Notes: a model not told the origin generated them from the letters alone. 64,000 nt of DNA from Sphingobium algorifonticola (GCF_004005485.1 NZ_RZUL01000003.1:496001-560000), one strand, 5' to 3'; positions 8,532-18,929 are shown, counted from the stretch's first letter. Program-made: numbers and translations.

Positions 8532-9260
8532 TCAGCGTTCCAGCGCATATTGCACGGTCAGCGACACAGACGTCGATACCTCGCCCGGTTCTACCGGCGT
8601 ATATGTTGCCATCTCAACCTTATCAGCCCTCATCAGCGCAGGCATGGGCGCACCGCCGCCGCTGCCGGTTTCGGTGATGGCGATCAGGCGCACCGTGCGA
8701 TAGCCGGCCTGCTGCGCATAATAGTCCGCTTGCGCCTTGGCCGATCTGAGCGCCGCGCCGCGCGCCTTTTGAAGAAGAGGCGCGGGATCATCGATGCCGA
8801 AGGTCGGTCCGTTGATGCTGGTGGCCCCGGCCGCCACCATCTGGTCAAGGAGGCTGCCCAGCCGCCGCACATCGCGCACCTTAACGCTGAAGTGATTGGA
8901 CGCTTCATAGCCCTGAAACTTCGGCGTCGCCTGCGATCCATCCGGGTTTCGCGCGCTGTAGTCATATTGCGCGCTCAGCCGGATACCGCTGGTCTGCATG
9001 TCGCGGGCGGCGATGCCTGCCGTGCGGAGCGCGGCGACAAGGTGATCCATGCGACTGGCATTGCTTGCCATCGCTTCGGTGGCCGTCGGTGCGCGGCTTT
9101 CCACGGCTGTGCCGATCGTCGCTATATCCGGCACAGCCTGGATCGCCTCGGTCACGGTCAACGTCAGGACAGGCGCCGTTTCGGCGATCGTCACCTGGGT
9201 CTGAGCATGGGCGGCGAGCGGGAGCAGAACGAACGGCAACAGAAACAGGGCGGTTTTCAT
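8532..9260 (-). CDS. SIMPL domain-containing periplasmic protein (DUF541)
   Basis: A 242-residue exported protein. The ATG at 9260 is chosen because GGAGAG lies just upstream and it opens directly into a signal peptide (KTALFLLPFVLLPLAAHAQ). An upstream in-frame ATG at 9302 would put 14 residues in front. The mature part carries the SIMPL pattern: ...IAETAPVLTLTVTEAIQAVPDIATIGTAV, a central helix with MDHLVAALRTAGIAARDMQTSGIRL, and AGATSINGPTFGIDDP. SIMPL proteins (BP26/OMP28, YggE) form periplasmic or outer-membrane oligomers with no settled biochemical activity. It is separated by 79 nt from the MFS gene downstream. Confidence 0.88.
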   Translation of the reverse strand: MKTALFLLPFVLLPLAAHAQTQVTIAETAPVLTLTVTEAIQAVPDIATIGTAVESRAPTATEAMASNASRMDHLVAALRTAGIAARDMQTSGIRLSAQYDYSARNPDGSQATPKFQGYEASNHFSVKVRDVRRLGSLLDQMVAAGATSINGPTFGIDDPAPLLQKARGAALRSAKAQADYYAQQAGYRTVRLIAITETGSGGGAPMPALMRADKVEMATYTPVEPGEVSTSVSLTVQYALER

Positions 9261-9384
9261 CGGGCATCTCTCCAGAAACGGCCATCGGCAAGCGAGCGCC
9301 AATCACATCCGTTATCGCGCTTATGCGCGCAATGCATGTTAACGGCCGATGAGCCACGATTTATCGAACGGTCGGCCTTGTAAA

Positions 9385-9399
9385 TGATATAGTATCACA
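9385..9399 (+). promoter_or_regulatory. Candidate Zur-box palindrome upstream of merC-like gene
   Basis: TGATATAGTATCACA is a 15-bp near-palindrome matching the proteobacterial Zur consensus TGTTATA-N-TATAACA at 12 of 14 defined positions. It ends 3 nt before the ATG at 9403, so bound repressor would block transcription start or ribosome access. It stands out as AT-rich in GC-rich DNA. Zur is the zinc-uptake repressor; assignment to Zur rather than another FUR-family protein is by resemblance to a remembered consensus only. Confidence 0.45.
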
Positions 9400-9402
9400 T
9401 AA

Positions 9403-9819
9403 ATGGAACGCATCGTTTCTCCTGAAAGTGCTCCCCCGTCCATGTGCAGTTCCACCCCGTCACGGCGCGCCGGCCTGCTCGACCGTGTCGGCATGATGCT
9501 GGGGGGCGTCTGTCTCGTCCACTGCCTGGCGTTGCCCCTTCTGTTCGCGCTGCTCCCCGGCATCGGCGGACTGTTGCCCGGTCATCATTTCGTCCACATT
9601 CTGCTTCTTGCCATAGCCATGCCGATCAGCGGCCTTGCTTTGTACAATGGCTGGCGGCGCCGAGGCGACAGGCTGGCACCCGTCATGGGCGGGATCGGCC
9701 TGATGGTGCTGTCAGCTGCTTTGATCGTGGGCGAGGCTGGAGAAACGCCCATCACGATGACCGGCAGCCTGCTGCTGGTCGCGGCCCATATCCGCAACTG
9801 GCGCGCTTTGGCGCGATAG
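9403..9819 (+). CDS. MerC-domain membrane protein
   Basis: A 138-residue inner-membrane protein with four predicted helices. The MerC signature LGGVCLVHCLALPLLFALLPG (Cys-x3-Cys and the HC pair) sits near residues 33-53. Classical MerC imports Hg(II), but chromosomal MerC-domain proteins in alphaproteobacteria are often associated with zinc homeostasis, which would fit the Zur-like palindrome directly upstream. The start could instead be the ATG at 9442 (MCSSTPSRR), since the 9403 ATG leaves no room for a ribosome site beside the palindrome. No merR, merA or merT is nearby, which argues against a mercury operon. Confidence 0.8.
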   Translation: MERIVSPESAPPSMCSSTPSRRAGLLDRVGMMLGGVCLVHCLALPLLFALLPGIGGLLPGHHFVHILLLAIAMPISGLALYNGWRRRGDRLAPVMGGIGLMVLSAALIVGEAGETPITMTGSLLLVAAHIRNWRALAR

Positions 9820-9867
9820 GCCTGCGGCCTCTTGCCAGCCTGACGCCCAGCGCCTAGCTGCACCGGC

Positions 9868-11646
<1,779 letters not shown>

Positions 11647-11742
11647 TTTCCTCTGTTGGTAATGGAATGAAGGGCATCACCCCCCCCATCACCCTGAACT
11701 TGTTTGGCGATTACCCCCCTTCAAGCATGTATGCCTTGTTCT

Positions 11743-11812
11743 CCTGCGAAAGCAGGGGTCCAAGTCCCCAAATGCTATCCCGTGCGACCCTGGACCCCCG
11801 CTTCTGCGGGGG
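11743..11812. repeat. Palindromic intergenic repeat (GGGGTCCA type), first copy
   Basis: Imperfect inverted arms CCTGCGAAAGCAGGGGTCCA (11743-11762) and TGGACCCCCGCTTCTGCGGG (from 11791) flank a 28-nt loop. Related copies lie at 31874-31949 and 48688-48757, always between genes. It is inside the 345-bp gap 11647-11991 between the convergent uup and GNAT genes; the rest of that gap holds another inverted repeat and no coding sequence I can support. Confidence 0.75.
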
Positions 11813-11863
11813 AACGGTAACTTATTTGCTGGAAAGGTATAGCTGCCAACTTGTTTCAGGGTT

Positions 11864-11908
11864 CATTAGCTCAGACCTATGAGCGTCATTGCAAAATCTG
11901 AGCTAATG
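11864..11908. repeat. Perfect 12-bp inverted repeat with 21-nt loop
   Basis: CATTAGCTCAGA (11864-11875) pairs exactly with TCTGAGCTAATG (11897-11908). It is preceded by the phrase AACTTGTTTCAGG, which recurs near 16138 and at 55520, suggesting a dispersed repeat. It lies between two convergent genes and could act as a bidirectional transcription end, though no T tract follows. Confidence 0.7.
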
Positions 11909-11991
11909 GATGCTGAGCCACAAGGCCAGCGAAGCTAAACGCGTTCAGCATGACGAATTGGAAACCGCGTTCCTAAACCTCAAAACCGTGG

Positions 11992-12528
11992 CTACCGCCC
12001 GGCGTTCCATTCGTCCCGGAGCAGTCCGAAGATCAGGCTGTCGCGTACACCCAGATGCGTCTCCCATTCGCCGCGCAGACGCCCTTCCTCGCGAAAACCC
12101 ATGCGGCGCAGCAAGCCGATCGACAGGACATTGTCCGGATCAACATCGGCAAAAAGGCGGCGCGCCTCCTTTTCCGCGAACAGATGATCGACCACGCCGC
12201 TCACCGCCTCTCGCGCGAACCCGCGGCCCCACAGGTCGCGGCGAAGCAGATAGCCGATTTCCCATACCCCCTTGCGCCGCATGCCAGCGCCTACGCGGCC
12301 GATTGCATCACCACCATTCAGGGTGATCGCCCAGGCAAACCAGTCGTCGCCATAGCCGCCATCCGGGGCGATATAGGCGCGCGTTTCCTCGACAGTCGCA
12401 TGCGGGCCACTCGACCACCACGTCATCAATTCGGGATCGGAAAAGGCCGGAAAAAGCGCCTCGGCATCGGACGCGACCAACGGGCGCAACACAAGGCGAT
12501 CGGTCGCGACAGTGTCTGGTGCGATCAT
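11992..12528 (-). CDS. GNAT family N-acetyltransferase (RimJ/RimL-type)
   Basis: A 178-residue protein with RimJ/RimL-type features: TDRLVLRPLVASDAEALF at the N-terminus, the acetyl-CoA loop region RRDLWGRGFAREAVSG around residue 95-110, and VLSIGLLRRMGFREEGRLR, the usual C-terminal alpha4-beta7 segment. Such enzymes acetylate protein N-termini or small amines. The start ATG overlaps the LysR stop by 4 bp, so the two are co-translated. The substrate cannot be inferred. Confidence 0.85.
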   Translation of the reverse strand: MIAPDTVATDRLVLRPLVASDAEALFPAFSDPELMTWWSSGPHATVEETRAYIAPDGGYGDDWFAWAITLNGGDAIGRVGAGMRRKGVWEIGYLLRRDLWGRGFAREAVSGVVDHLFAEKEARRLFADVDPDNVLSIGLLRRMGFREEGRLRGEWETHLGVRDSLIFGLLRDEWNAGR

Positions 12529-13352
12529 GATGGGTTCTCTGCTATCGATGGCCGGGTTAACGCTTCAACCAGCGCCTTCACCTTTTTCTGTCGCCACTGG
12601 GGCAAGGGCGCAACCAGCCAATAGCCGCGCGCTGCATCATGCGGGTCGCCAACCTGCCGGACATGCCCATCCGCCAGGTCACGCTGCGCGAGAAGCAAGG
12701 GTACCGTCGCATGGCCAAAACCACAGGCGGCCGCCTCGATGGCCAGCCCGGCATCGGCGACACGCATATGCGCCTCGCCCTCGTCCCCGCCCTTGTCGAG
12801 CGGACATCCCGGCCAGGCTATGCCATGATCCGGCCCGCCAGCGGGTCCCTCTACCGTTACGAACGAGGGGGTGCCGATCCGCACGCCTTCAAGATCGCCC
12901 GGCCCGTCGGTCAGGCGCAGGGCGAGATCGAGATTGGCCTCCGTAAAGTCGAGGTCACTGTCAGCAGCGACCAGCGCGAAATGCAGATCCGGCTGCTCAC
13001 GGACATAATCGGCCAGCTTTGGCTGAAGCCATTTCGCCGTGATGTCACGCGGCGCGGCGATCGTCAGCGACTGGCTCGACTGGCCGACCTGCATGGCGCG
13101 TACGGCGTCCTCGAACATCAGAAAGCCGGAGCGGAGCGCATCGAGACCCGCTTCGGTTTCCGGCGTCAGTTCCAGCCCCTTGGGCGTGCGGCGGAACAGG
13201 ACAACACCCAGCATATCCTCCAGCGCGCGGATCTGCTGGCCGACGGCCGCAGGCGTCACGGCCAGTTCGTCAGCGGCACGCGTGAAGCTCAGATGGCGCG
13301 CGGCGGCATCCAGCACACGCAGGCCGTTCAAAGGCAGATGCGTCCGCTTCAT
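12525..13352 (-). CDS. LysR-type transcriptional regulator (GcvA-like)
   Basis: A 275-residue regulator with an N-terminal winged helix (LNGLRVLDAAARHLSFTRAADELAVTPAAVGQQIRALEDMLGVVLFRR; only the family pattern is meant) and a C-terminal effector domain starting near LTIAAPRDITAKWLQPKL. The layout resembles the GcvA subgroup. Unusually for a LysR protein it sits inside an apparent operon: its ATG overlaps the apaG stop and its stop overlaps the GNAT start, rather than being divergent from a target. No target operator can be named. Confidence 0.88.
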   Translation of the reverse strand: MKRTHLPLNGLRVLDAAARHLSFTRAADELAVTPAAVGQQIRALEDMLGVVLFRRTPKGLELTPETEAGLDALRSGFLMFEDAVRAMQVGQSSQSLTIAAPRDITAKWLQPKLADYVREQPDLHFALVAADSDLDFTEANLDLALRLTDGPGDLEGVRIGTPSFVTVEGPAGGPDHGIAWPGCPLDKGGDEGEAHMRVADAGLAIEAAACGFGHATVPLLLAQRDLADGHVRQVGDPHDAARGYWLVAPLPQWRQKKVKALVEALTRPSIAENPS

Positions 13353-13747
13353 TCGGCGATGGCGGGTGCGATCAGCGGAAAATCGGGAATCGCAATGTCG
13401 AACATTTCGCCGCTCGCGCCCAGCATCCGATAGCTGCCGGTCATCGCCCCAGTCGGCGTCTGCAACGGGCAGCCGGACACATAATCATAGGATTTACCGG
13501 GTTGCAGCACCGGCTGTTCGCCAACCACGCCTTCCCCTTCGACATGATGCTGCGCGCCGCGTCCGTCGGTGATGAGCCAGCGGCGAGTCAGCAACTGGAT
13601 CGGTTCATGCCCATTGTTTTCTATGCGGATATGATAGGCCCAGAACCAGCGGCCCCGGTCCGGCTCCGACTGTTCGGGCAGGAAGCTGACGGAGACGCGC
13701 ACGGTGATGTCCCGCGTGGTCGAGGCAAAGGGGAAAAGCGATTTCAC
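13349..13747 (-). CDS. apaG: ApaG family protein
   Basis: A 132-residue protein from a GTG start at 13747, chosen because it begins 31 nt after the metZ stop and gives the usual ApaG length. The ATG at 13798 would overlap metZ. It is a single FN3-like beta sandwich with the family patterns FWAYHIRIENNG, LLTRRWLITDG, GVVGEQPVLQPG and YVSGCPLQTPTGAMTGSY. ApaG is conserved in proteobacteria and linked to cobalt and magnesium phenotypes; its reaction is unknown. It overlaps the LysR gene by 4 bp. Confidence 0.92.
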   Translation of the reverse strand: MKSLFPFASTTRDITVRVSVSFLPEQSEPDRGRWFWAYHIRIENNGHEPIQLLTRRWLITDGRGAQHHVEGEGVVGEQPVLQPGKSYDYVSGCPLQTPTGAMTGSYRMLGASGEMFDIAIPDFPLIAPAIAE

Positions 13748-13778
13748 GTAGCCAGAATCGCGCAGAGGCGGCGGACAG

Positions 13779-14987
13779 TCAACGGCCAATCGCGCCAAGC
13801 GCCTGATCGAGATCGGCGATCAGGTCCTCGGGGTCTTCCAGGCCGACGTTGATCCGCAGCATGTCCTCCGTAATCCCCACTTCGAGCCGGGCTTCCTCCG
13901 CCATGCCATAATGTGTGGTGGAGGCCGGATGCGTCATCAGGCTGCGCGAATCGCCGATGTTGTTGCTGATGTCGATCAGTTGCAATCCGTTGAGCAAGCC
14001 GTGCGCCTCCGCCCGGCCGCCGCCGACATAAAGCGAGAAGATCGGCCCGGCCATCACCATCTGCTGCATGGCCAGCATATGCTGCGGATGGCTGGGCAGG
14101 CCCGGATAGACGACACGCGCCACACGGCTTTCGAGGAAATTGGCGACCTTGATTGCATTCTCGCTCTGGCGGCGGATGCGCAGGTCCAGCGTTTCGAGAC
14201 CCTTGAGCACCACCCAGGCATTGAAGGCGCTGAGCGTCGGGCCGGTATTGCGGTGGAACGGAAGGAGCGTGTTGAGAATGAAATCCTCACTGCCGCAGAT
14301 TGCTCCGGCCAGCACGCGGCCCTGCCCGTCCATCATCTTCGTCGCGCTGTAGGCGACAACGTCGGCACCAAAATCCATCGGCCGCTGCAAGGCAGGCGTG
14401 GCAAAGGCGTTATCCACCACAGAGACGATGCCATGCGCCTTTGCCAGGCCGCAGACCGCGGCAAGATCGACCACATCCATCGTCGGATTGGCAGGCGTTT
14501 CGAAAAAGAAAAGCTTCGTGTTGGGACGGATCGCGGCTTCCCAGGCCGCGAGATCGCGGGCATCCACGGTCGTTGTGGCAATGCCGAACTTCGGCAGCAG
14601 TGTATCGGTGAGCCAGCGGCATGAGCCGAACAGCGCCTTGCCCGCAACGACATGATCGCCCGCCGACAACTGGCACAGCAAGGCCGCCGTCATCGCCGAC
14701 ATGCCGGTCGCGGTAGCGCGGCAGGCCTGCGCCCCTTCGAGCAGGGCGATGCGCTTTTCCAGCATCTCCACGGTCGGATTCTGCAGGCGGCTGTAGGTCA
14801 TGCCTTGCTGCTCACCGGCGAAGCGCGCTGCGGCATCCTCCGCGCGGTCGTAGCTGTAGCCCGACGTGAGGAACAGGGCTTCGGACGTTTCGCCATATTC
14901 CGATCTGGCCGTGCCGCCGCGCACGGCAAGCGTCGCGGGACGCCATCCGGCCGTGATCTTTGGGTCTTGTCCGCTGTGCCGCTTCAT
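13779..14987 (-). CDS. metZ: O-succinylhomoserine sulfhydrylase
   Basis: A 402-residue Cys/Met-metabolism PLP enzyme. The Schiff-base lysine lies in YSATKMMDGQGRVL, and the DGQGR signature after the lysine separates MetZ from cystathionine gamma-synthase. Other features are TATGMSAMTAAL, ETPANPTMDVVD and VVDNAFATPALQRP. It makes homocysteine directly from O-succinylhomoserine and sulfide in methionine synthesis. The ATG at 14987 (MKRHSGQDP) is chosen because the longer frame would read into leuB. It follows leuB by 25 nt, leaving no room for a SAM riboswitch directly in front. Confidence 0.93.
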   Translation of the reverse strand: MKRHSGQDPKITAGWRPATLAVRGGTARSEYGETSEALFLTSGYSYDRAEDAAARFAGEQQGMTYSRLQNPTVEMLEKRIALLEGAQACRATATGMSAMTAALLCQLSAGDHVVAGKALFGSCRWLTDTLLPKFGIATTTVDARDLAAWEAAIRPNTKLFFFETPANPTMDVVDLAAVCGLAKAHGIVSVVDNAFATPALQRPMDFGADVVAYSATKMMDGQGRVLAGAICGSEDFILNTLLPFHRNTGPTLSAFNAWVVLKGLETLDLRIRRQSENAIKVANFLESRVARVVYPGLPSHPQHMLAMQQMVMAGPIFSLYVGGGRAEAHGLLNGLQLIDISNNIGDSRSLMTHPASTTHYGMAEEARLEVGITEDMLRINVGLEDPEDLIADLDQALGAIGR

Positions 14988-15012
14988 CGTCCGTAATCCA
15001 CTTTTAATACCG

Positions 15013-16056
15013 TCAGAGCGCGGCGACCACCGCATCGCCGATCTGCGCGGTGGACATCGTGCCACCCAGGTCGGCACCACGCGCGCCGCCGGCCAGCGCG
15101 CGCGCCACCGCCGCCTCGATCCGGTCCGCCTGATCGGGCAGGCCGAGCGAATAGCGCAGCATCATCGCGGCGGAAAGGACCGTTGCCAAGGGATTGGCCT
15201 TACCCTGCCCCGCGATATCCGGCGCGCTGCCGTGGATCGGCTCGTAAAGCCCCTTCCCCGCACCGTCGAGCGCAGCGGACGCCAGCAGCCCGATCGATCC
15301 GACGCACATGCTTGCCTGATCGGACAGGATGTCGCCGAAGAGATTGCCGGTGACGATGACATCGAACTGGCCGGGGTTGCGCACCAGTTGCATCGCTGCA
15401 TTGTCCACATACATGTGGCTGAGCACGACATCGGGATAGTCGGCGGCGGTCTCGATCATGACGTCGCGCCACAGCTGCGATGTTTCAAGCACGTTCGCCT
15501 TGTCGACCGAGCAGAGCCTGCCCCGCCGCGCCTGTGCCGTGCGAAAGGCGACATGCGCGATGCGGCGCACTTCGCCTTCGTTATAGGACATGATGTCATA
15601 GCCCTCACGCTGGCCATCGGCAGTGGTGCGCATCGCCTTTTCACCGAAATAGACGTCGCCGTTCAGCTCCCGGATGATCATCAGGTCGATCGCCGAGGCG
15701 ACTTCGGGCCGGAGAGTGGAGGCGTCCGCCAACTCGGCAAACATCTTGGCCGGGCGCAGATTGGCGAACAGGCCCAGTTCCTTGCGCAGGCCCAATATGG
15801 CCTGCTCGGGGCGAAGATGGCGTTCCAGCGCATCGCAATCCGGGTCGCCGACCGCACCGAACAGAATGGCGTCCGCACGCCGGGCAAGATCAAGCGTTGC
15901 GGGCGGCAGCGGGTGACCGACCGCCTTGTAGGCGACGCCGCCGACCAACGCCTCTTCATAGACCAATCCCTCGATCGCCAGCGCATCGAGCACGCGACGC
16001 GCCTGGGTGATGATTTCCGGTCCGATCCCGTCACCGGGCAGCAGCGCAACGAGCAT
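15013..16056 (-). CDS. leuB: 3-isopropylmalate dehydrogenase
   Basis: A 347-residue leucine-pathway enzyme that oxidatively decarboxylates 3-isopropylmalate using NAD+. Visible family elements are [10 protein letters not shown] at the start, [15 protein letters not shown] (substrate arginines), [16 protein letters not shown] [12 protein letters not shown], the metal site ...[30 protein letters not shown], and [14 protein letters not shown] for NAD binding. The ATG at 16056 has GGAG at good distance. It heads an apparent minus-strand unit leuB-metZ-apaG-lysR-GNAT. Confidence 0.96.
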   Translation of the reverse strand: MLVALLPGDGIGPEIITQARRVLDALAIEGLVYEEALVGGVAYKAVGHPLPPATLDLARRADAILFGAVGDPDCDALERHLRPEQAILGLRKELGLFANLRPAKMFAELADASTLRPEVASAIDLMIIRELNGDVYFGEKAMRTTADGQREGYDIMSYNEGEVRRIAHVAFRTAQARRGRLCSVDKANVLETSQLWRDVMIETAADYPDVVLSHMYVDNAAMQLVRNPGQFDVIVTGNLFGDILSDQASMCVGSIGLLASAALDGAGKGLYEPIHGSAPDIAGQGKANPLATVLSAAMMLRYSLGLPDQADRIEAAVARALAGGARGADLGGTMSTAQIGDAVVAAL

Positions 16057-16235
16057 AGACACTCCACTTTCTTCACGTTCTTCGTTCCCGCCTGCGGGCA
16101 AGCGGGGCCGTATCACCTATCCTGTTCGTCACCCTGAACTTGTTTCGGCATGACGGGGCAACTGCATCTGCTTCACGTGGCTTTGCCCTGACAGGCATGA
16201 CGCGGTTGAACTTGCGCTTATGAGCGCCCTTGCCG

Positions 16236-16970
16236 TTACGCAACCGCTCTTTTCAGCCGGTCAAGCAGCCGCTCTCGCGCCGCGAGGACATCGCGGCGGC
16301 GGTCGACGAAGATACCGCGTTCCAGAAAATGGCCGGTGAGACGCAAGCCGTCCAAAATGTCCGGCCAGCCCGCTTCGCCGCCACGGACCAGGAAAGGCGG
16401 CAGCGGCAACAGCCGCGCCTCGTAACCCATGGCCGCGGCGGCGCTGACGGCGGCGGCGCTTTTGGGACTGACGTATCGCAGATCTTCGGTGTCGCCGGTC
16501 GCGGCGCAATGGTCGAGATCGAGCCCGAAGCCCAGTTCGGCAAGCAGCAGCAATTCGTAACGCACCAGCGCCACGGCCCATCCCCGTGCAGCAGGCGCCG
16601 CCTCCACTGCCGTCAGCACCGCATCGAGCGCCTGATGCAGCGCGGGATAGCCATTCTCCTCCGGCAGGGCAGCGGCGGTCAGCGCGCAGGTCCAGTCGAT
16701 TGCGGCCGCGGGCAGCGGCTCGGCCAGCAACGGCGCGCGACTGTGGATCATCTCGACCGTCAGGCTCGCAAGCTGATCTGCGGTACGGGACCGGAATGTC
16801 GCCTGCACGATATTGCCGGGCTGGAGCACCGGCCGCATGTGCCGCGACCGCCCGCCCTGCACATAGCCCGTGACCAGACCATTGTGCGGCGTCATCACCC
16901 GCACGATGGCACCATGTTCCCCATGCGCACGGACGGCGCAGACGATGGCGGAGGTGGCGAGGTGCGGCAT
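16236..16970 (-). CDS. recO: DNA repair protein RecO
   Basis: A 244-residue RecO. The N-terminal OB-fold region reads [21 protein letters not shown] and [13 protein letters not shown]; a helical C-terminal half follows with [19 protein letters not shown], the most conserved RecO stretch. RecO works with RecR to load RecA onto SSB-coated gaps. The zinc-binding CxxC pair of some RecO proteins is absent; only C147 in DHCAATG is nearby. A 179-bp gap to leuB holds a fragment of the AACTTGTTTC repeat. Confidence 0.9.
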   Translation of the reverse strand: MPHLATSAIVCAVRAHGEHGAIVRVMTPHNGLVTGYVQGGRSRHMRPVLQPGNIVQATFRSRTADQLASLTVEMIHSRAPLLAEPLPAAAIDWTCALTAAALPEENGYPALHQALDAVLTAVEAAPAARGWAVALVRYELLLLAELGFGLDLDHCAATGDTEDLRYVSPKSAAAVSAAAAMGYEARLLPLPPFLVRGGEAGWPDILDGLRLTGHFLERGIFVDRRRDVLAARERLLDRLKRAVA

Positions 16971-17270
16971 GGCCGCCGCAGGACTATCCTACACAGGCAG
17001 CAAAGGTAACGCTGAATCGATAGTGCGCACGGAAAACTGCGGAAGATGGCGCGCGCGGCCCACCCTTAAGTTGCGGAAGTTGCGGCGTTGAAACCCGCAG
17101 AAAACAGCCAATCCTTGCAAAATGAACGACCCGGCTTGGCATGCGCCATCCGTAGCGAAAGGGGGGCAAGTAGGGCAGTACCATCCCCCTGCTCTTGTGC
17201 GTCGGGAAAAGGGCCGCCATCCTGTTCGCGCGGTCACCCGTTCCGGGGGCCAATGCAGGGGAATAATGGC
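16971..17270. other. Intergenic region between divergent recO and DsrE-like gene
   Basis: A 300-bp stretch between two divergent starts, so it must hold both promoters. There is a short direct repetition of TTGCGGAAG/TTGCGG near 17070-17087. I see no strong palindrome and no further open frame I trust. Confidence 0.5.
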
Positions 17271-17810
17271 ATGATGCGGGCTATAACGATCGGATTGCTG
17301 ATGCTGGCACAGCCTGTTCCCGGCCTGGCACAGAGCCGCAATTATGCCCCCGTGTTTGCGGACATCGGCAGGGCGGTGCCGGTGCCCGATGCCGACTTCC
17401 TGCCGACAGACTCTATGGTGCTGAAGCATAGTTACGACATGGCGGAGAAGGCACCCGACGGCGCCGTGCACCCCGCGTTGCAAAGCGCCGCGCGGTTCAT
17501 GAACATGACCGTCGGCAACGGCATGGCCGCCAATCGCGTGAAGGTGGCCGTCGTCGTCCATGGCCCGGCGTCGGTCGATCTGACCAACGCGGCATTCTAT
17601 GCCGGCAAGCGGGAGGGAAAAACCAATCCAAACGTCGCTGCCATCGCCGCACTGACGAAAGCGGGGGTGCAGATCATCCTGTGCGGCCAGGCCGCAGCGG
17701 GGCATGGCATCGAAAAGAGCGACCTGTTGCCCGGTGTGAAACTGTCCTGGGCGGCCTCGACCGCGCATGCGATCCTTCAGGCCGACGGCTATTCGCTCAA
17801 TCCCTTCTGA
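17271..17810 (+). CDS. Periplasmic DsrE-family protein
   Basis: A 179-residue protein starting at ATG 17271 behind CAGGGGAA; a longer in-frame extension to 17088 lacks a ribosome site. It begins with a signal peptide (RAITIGLLMLAQPVPGLAQ). The DsrE/F-like fold is suggested by VKVAVVVHGPASVDL, PNVAAIAALTKAGVQIILCGQAAAGHGI and the single conserved-type cysteine in ILCGQ. Exported DsrE-like proteins are widespread; some relate to sulfur handling, but no function can be assigned here. No partner gene is adjacent. Confidence 0.8.
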   Translation: MMRAITIGLLMLAQPVPGLAQSRNYAPVFADIGRAVPVPDADFLPTDSMVLKHSYDMAEKAPDGAVHPALQSAARFMNMTVGNGMAANRVKVAVVVHGPASVDLTNAAFYAGKREGKTNPNVAAIAALTKAGVQIILCGQAAAGHGIEKSDLLPGVKLSWAASTAHAILQADGYSLNPF

Positions 17811-17850
17811 GATGCGTTGAAGGCGACGCCCCCGCGACCACCTGTATTCT

Positions 17851-17880
17851 TGTATACATTTTGTGTAAAACCCATACACA
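17851..17880. promoter_or_regulatory. Candidate GntR-type operators upstream of DapA-like gene
   Basis: Two symmetric elements lie 78-107 bp before the start. TGTATACA at 17851-17858 is a perfect 8-bp palindrome of the type bound by FadR-subfamily GntR repressors. TGTGTA (17862-17867) and TACACA (17875-17880) form a perfect 6-bp inverted repeat with a 7-nt spacer. Their tandem placement suggests one regulator contacting two sites. No GntR gene is in the window. Confidence 0.4.
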
Positions 17881-17957
17881 TTAGTTGCGTTGCCACCCTA
17901 GTTCGGGAATAAGGCTTGCGAGGCACGAAACAGTGCGACAACGGCGAGGATGGCATT

Positions 17958-18929
17958 ATGGCGCAGGCGTTCGATCCCTTATGGTCGCCGATCATCGGCC
18001 ATTATAGCGCCGGACAGCTTGATGGCCCGAGGATCGCCGCGCATGTTGCCGCGCTCCGTACCGATCTGCGCCAGTTTCTGATCGCGGGCACGACCGGTGA
18101 TGGATGGCAATTGACGCAGGATCAGATCGACCAGTGGCTCGCGCTCTGCGCGACACCGGCGTGGTCGCACACGACATTGCTGATTGCCGCCTTTGGTGCC
18201 GATACGCAGGCCGTGATCGCGCGGGCCAAGCATATCGAGGCCCGCATCGCCGAAACACCGCTCGCCGGGCGCTACGCCGGATTGACGATCACCGCGCAGA
18301 TCGATCCCGACGCGACGCAGGCCGCCATCGCGGCGCATGTGCGCGCAGTGGTGGACGCGACGGAGTCGCCGCTGGCGGTGTATCAGTTGCCGCAGGTCAC
18401 GGGCTGCACCATAGCGCCGGAGACCTTTGCCGCCCTGATCGCGGATCATCCGCGGATCACGATGTTCAAGGATACGAGCGGGGAGGACGCCGTTGCGAAA
18501 GCAGGGTTGCCGCGCGGTGCGGTGCGCTATGTGCGCGGGGCCGAGGGCGGCTATCTGGAAGCGTTGCAAGGCGGCTATGACGGCTGGCTGCTGAGTTCGG
18601 GCAATGTCTTTGCCCGCCAGTTGCGCGATGTCGCATCGCTCTTCGCCGTGGGCGATATCGCGGCTGCGCGCGCCCTCTCCGACCGGATCGGTAATGCCGT
18701 GACGGCATTGTTCGCCCTGGCAGCCGATGTCGGGACCAATCCCTTTGCCGACGCCAATCGCGCGGCTGACCATATCCGCGCGCATGGTGCCGCCGCCGAG
18801 GACCGGCCGTCGGAGCGCCATGACGGGTCGCTGCTGCCGGTCGCCTTCATCGCGGGCGCCCGCGATGTGCTGGAAGCGCATGGCTTTGCAGTGGCGGACG
18901 ACGGCTATCTGGCTACGACGGTGGTGTGA
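17958..18929 (+). CDS. DapA-family class I aldolase (dihydrodipicolinate synthase/N-acetylneuraminate lyase superfamily)
   Basis: A 323-residue TIM-barrel aldolase. GTTGDGWQL near residue 45 corresponds to the GTTGE substrate loop, VYQLPQVTG near 142 carries the catalytic Tyr of YxxP, and MFKDTSG near 171 contains the Schiff-base lysine. It is not the housekeeping DapA by these motifs: the usual GTTGE Glu is Asp and YN.P is altered. It could be a sugar-acid or hydroxyproline-derived lyase; the true substrate is not readable. The ATG at 17958 (MAQAFDPLW) is favoured over 17916. Confidence 0.82.
   Translation: MAQAFDPLWSPIIGHYSAGQLDGPRIAAHVAALRTDLRQFLIAGTTGDGWQLTQDQIDQWLALCATPAWSHTTLLIAAFGADTQAVIARAKHIEARIAETPLAGRYAGLTITAQIDPDATQAAIAAHVRAVVDATESPLAVYQLPQVTGCTIAPETFAALIADHPRITMFKDTSGEDAVAKAGLPRGAVRYVRGAEGGYLEALQGGYDGWLLSSGNVFARQLRDVASLFAVGDIAAARALSDRIGNAVTALFALAADVGTNPFADANRAADHIRAHGAAAEDRPSERHDGSLLPVAFIAGARDVLEAHGFAVADDGYLATTVV

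Noticed and set aside
14988..15012. A SAM riboswitch before metZ
   Set aside because: Only 25 nt separate leuB and metZ, and no SAM-II-like pseudoknot was seen upstream of leuB either.
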